From: Nitrososphaerota archaeon
GTDB lineage: Archaea > Thermoproteota > Nitrososphaeria > Nitrososphaerales > Nitrosopumilaceae
Direction: 5' to 3'
Length of the DNA: 5,782 nt
Assembly (NCBI GenBank): GCA_002698885.1
Contig: PAAH01000015.1
Coordinates: forward strand, 1 to 5,782
The translations under genes and the position numbers were made by a program. Under the pieces are notes generated by a model. The model did not search any database and had not been told where the DNA came from. It worked only from the letters and a program-made list of their open reading frames with translations. This document shows positions 5,480-5,782 of the stretch, piece by piece (position 1 is the first letter of the stretch; each line of letters begins with the position of its first letter).

Positions 5480-5782
5480 TTGGTAAAAATAGCTGGTAGT
5501 AAAAAATTAAAAAGACAAATGGCTCCAACTTTTTGGGGAATTACTCGTAAAGAAAAAAGATTTGTTGTGACAGTGAAGCCTGGCTCACATAAAAAAGATT
5601 ATGCTATACCAACAGCAGTTTTCTTACGAGATATGTTAAAAATTGTCTCAGATCTTAGAGAGGCAAAATTTGCAATATATGGTGGTAAAGTTTCAATAGA
5701 TGGAGTAAAAATAAAATCACTACATCATGGAATCGGTTTGATGGATGTAATAGAATTAGATGGTGTAAAAGAGATTTATAGA
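5480..5782 (+). CDS. rps4e: Small-subunit ribosomal protein S4e (eS4), 5' part, cut by the window edge
   Basis: I translated an open frame from TTG 5480 to the last base, giving 101 residues with no stop codon. eS4 is an archaeal/eukaryotic 30S protein without a bacterial counterpart. The N-terminus MVKIAGSKKLKRQMAPTFWG (1-20) is diagnostic, followed by RKEKRFVVTVKPGSHKKD (23-40). The S4-like RNA-binding region then runs through AIPTAVFLRDMLKIVSDLRE (42-61) and VSIDGVKIKSLHHGIGLMDV (71-90). Archaeal eS4 is about 235-245 residues, so somewhat less than half is present, and the central and KOW-like C-terminal domains lie outside the window. The start abuts the L24 stop with no overlap. The position after L24 matches the standard archaeal order, in which L5 would come next. 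Confidence 0.95.
   Translation, partial: MVKIAGSKKLKRQMAPTFWGITRKEKRFVVTVKPGSHKKDYAIPTAVFLRDMLKIVSDLREAKFAIYGGKVSIDGVKIKSLHHGIGLMDVIELDGVKEIYR

Noticed and set aside
1..5782. Undescribed biological system, mobile element, CRISPR array or RNA gene
   Set aside because: Nearly every base is assigned to a known ribosomal protein or Rpp29. There are no long repeats, integrase-like genes or tRNA-like cloverleaf segments, and no unexplained stretch is longer than about 50 bases.

Overview
The window is a dense, single-strand block of an archaeal ribosomal-protein operon (the fused S10/spc-type cluster). All twelve recognisable genes are on the + strand, with almost no intergenic DNA. The proteins are of archaeal/eukaryotic type: uL3 with the GHRKHSQPRRGS start, eL4-like uL4, long uS19 and uL22, eS4, and the archaeal RNase P subunit Rpp29. 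The DNA is strongly A+T-rich, with TTG starts. The protein details (L24 N-terminus, L3 and L14 sequence style) most resemble ammonia-oxidising Thaumarchaeota (Nitrososphaerota) of the Nitrosopumilus type. That placement rests on recognition by eye, not on a search.

Layout: 1-51 is a short non-coding leader with a TATA-like element. Then come L3 (52-1047), L4 (1047-1859), L23 (1856-2122), a 41-base gap, S19 (2164-2559), L22 (2565-3023, or from 2556), S3 (3026-3769), L29 (3769-3972), RNase P Rpp29 (3969-4232), S17 (4229-4558), L14 (4558-4989), L24 (4991-5479) and the first 101 codons of S4e (5480 to the window edge). Stops and starts mostly overlap by 1 nt (TAATG) or 4 nt (ATGA, TTGA), or lie a few bases apart. 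Several Shine-Dalgarno sequences sit inside the last codons of the preceding gene, so translation of neighbouring cistrons is probably coupled.

The products act together. L3, L4, L22, L23, L24 and L29 assemble the large subunit around the peptidyl-transferase centre, the exit tunnel and its rim, and L14 lies at the subunit interface. S3, S17, S19 and S4e belong to the small subunit. Rpp29 belongs to the tRNA 5'-processing enzyme RNase P and shares the transcript.

The departures from the commonest archaeal gene order are the absence of L2 between L23 and S19 and of SUI1/eIF1 between L29 and Rpp29. The other points of interest are an isoleucine in L3 at the position of the conserved 'W-finger' tryptophan, charged C-terminal tails on S3 and L24 that also carry the next gene's ribosome-binding site, and a short direct repeat in the gap where L2 would be expected. 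I see no mobile element, CRISPR array, RNA gene or unknown system here; this is a core housekeeping region.
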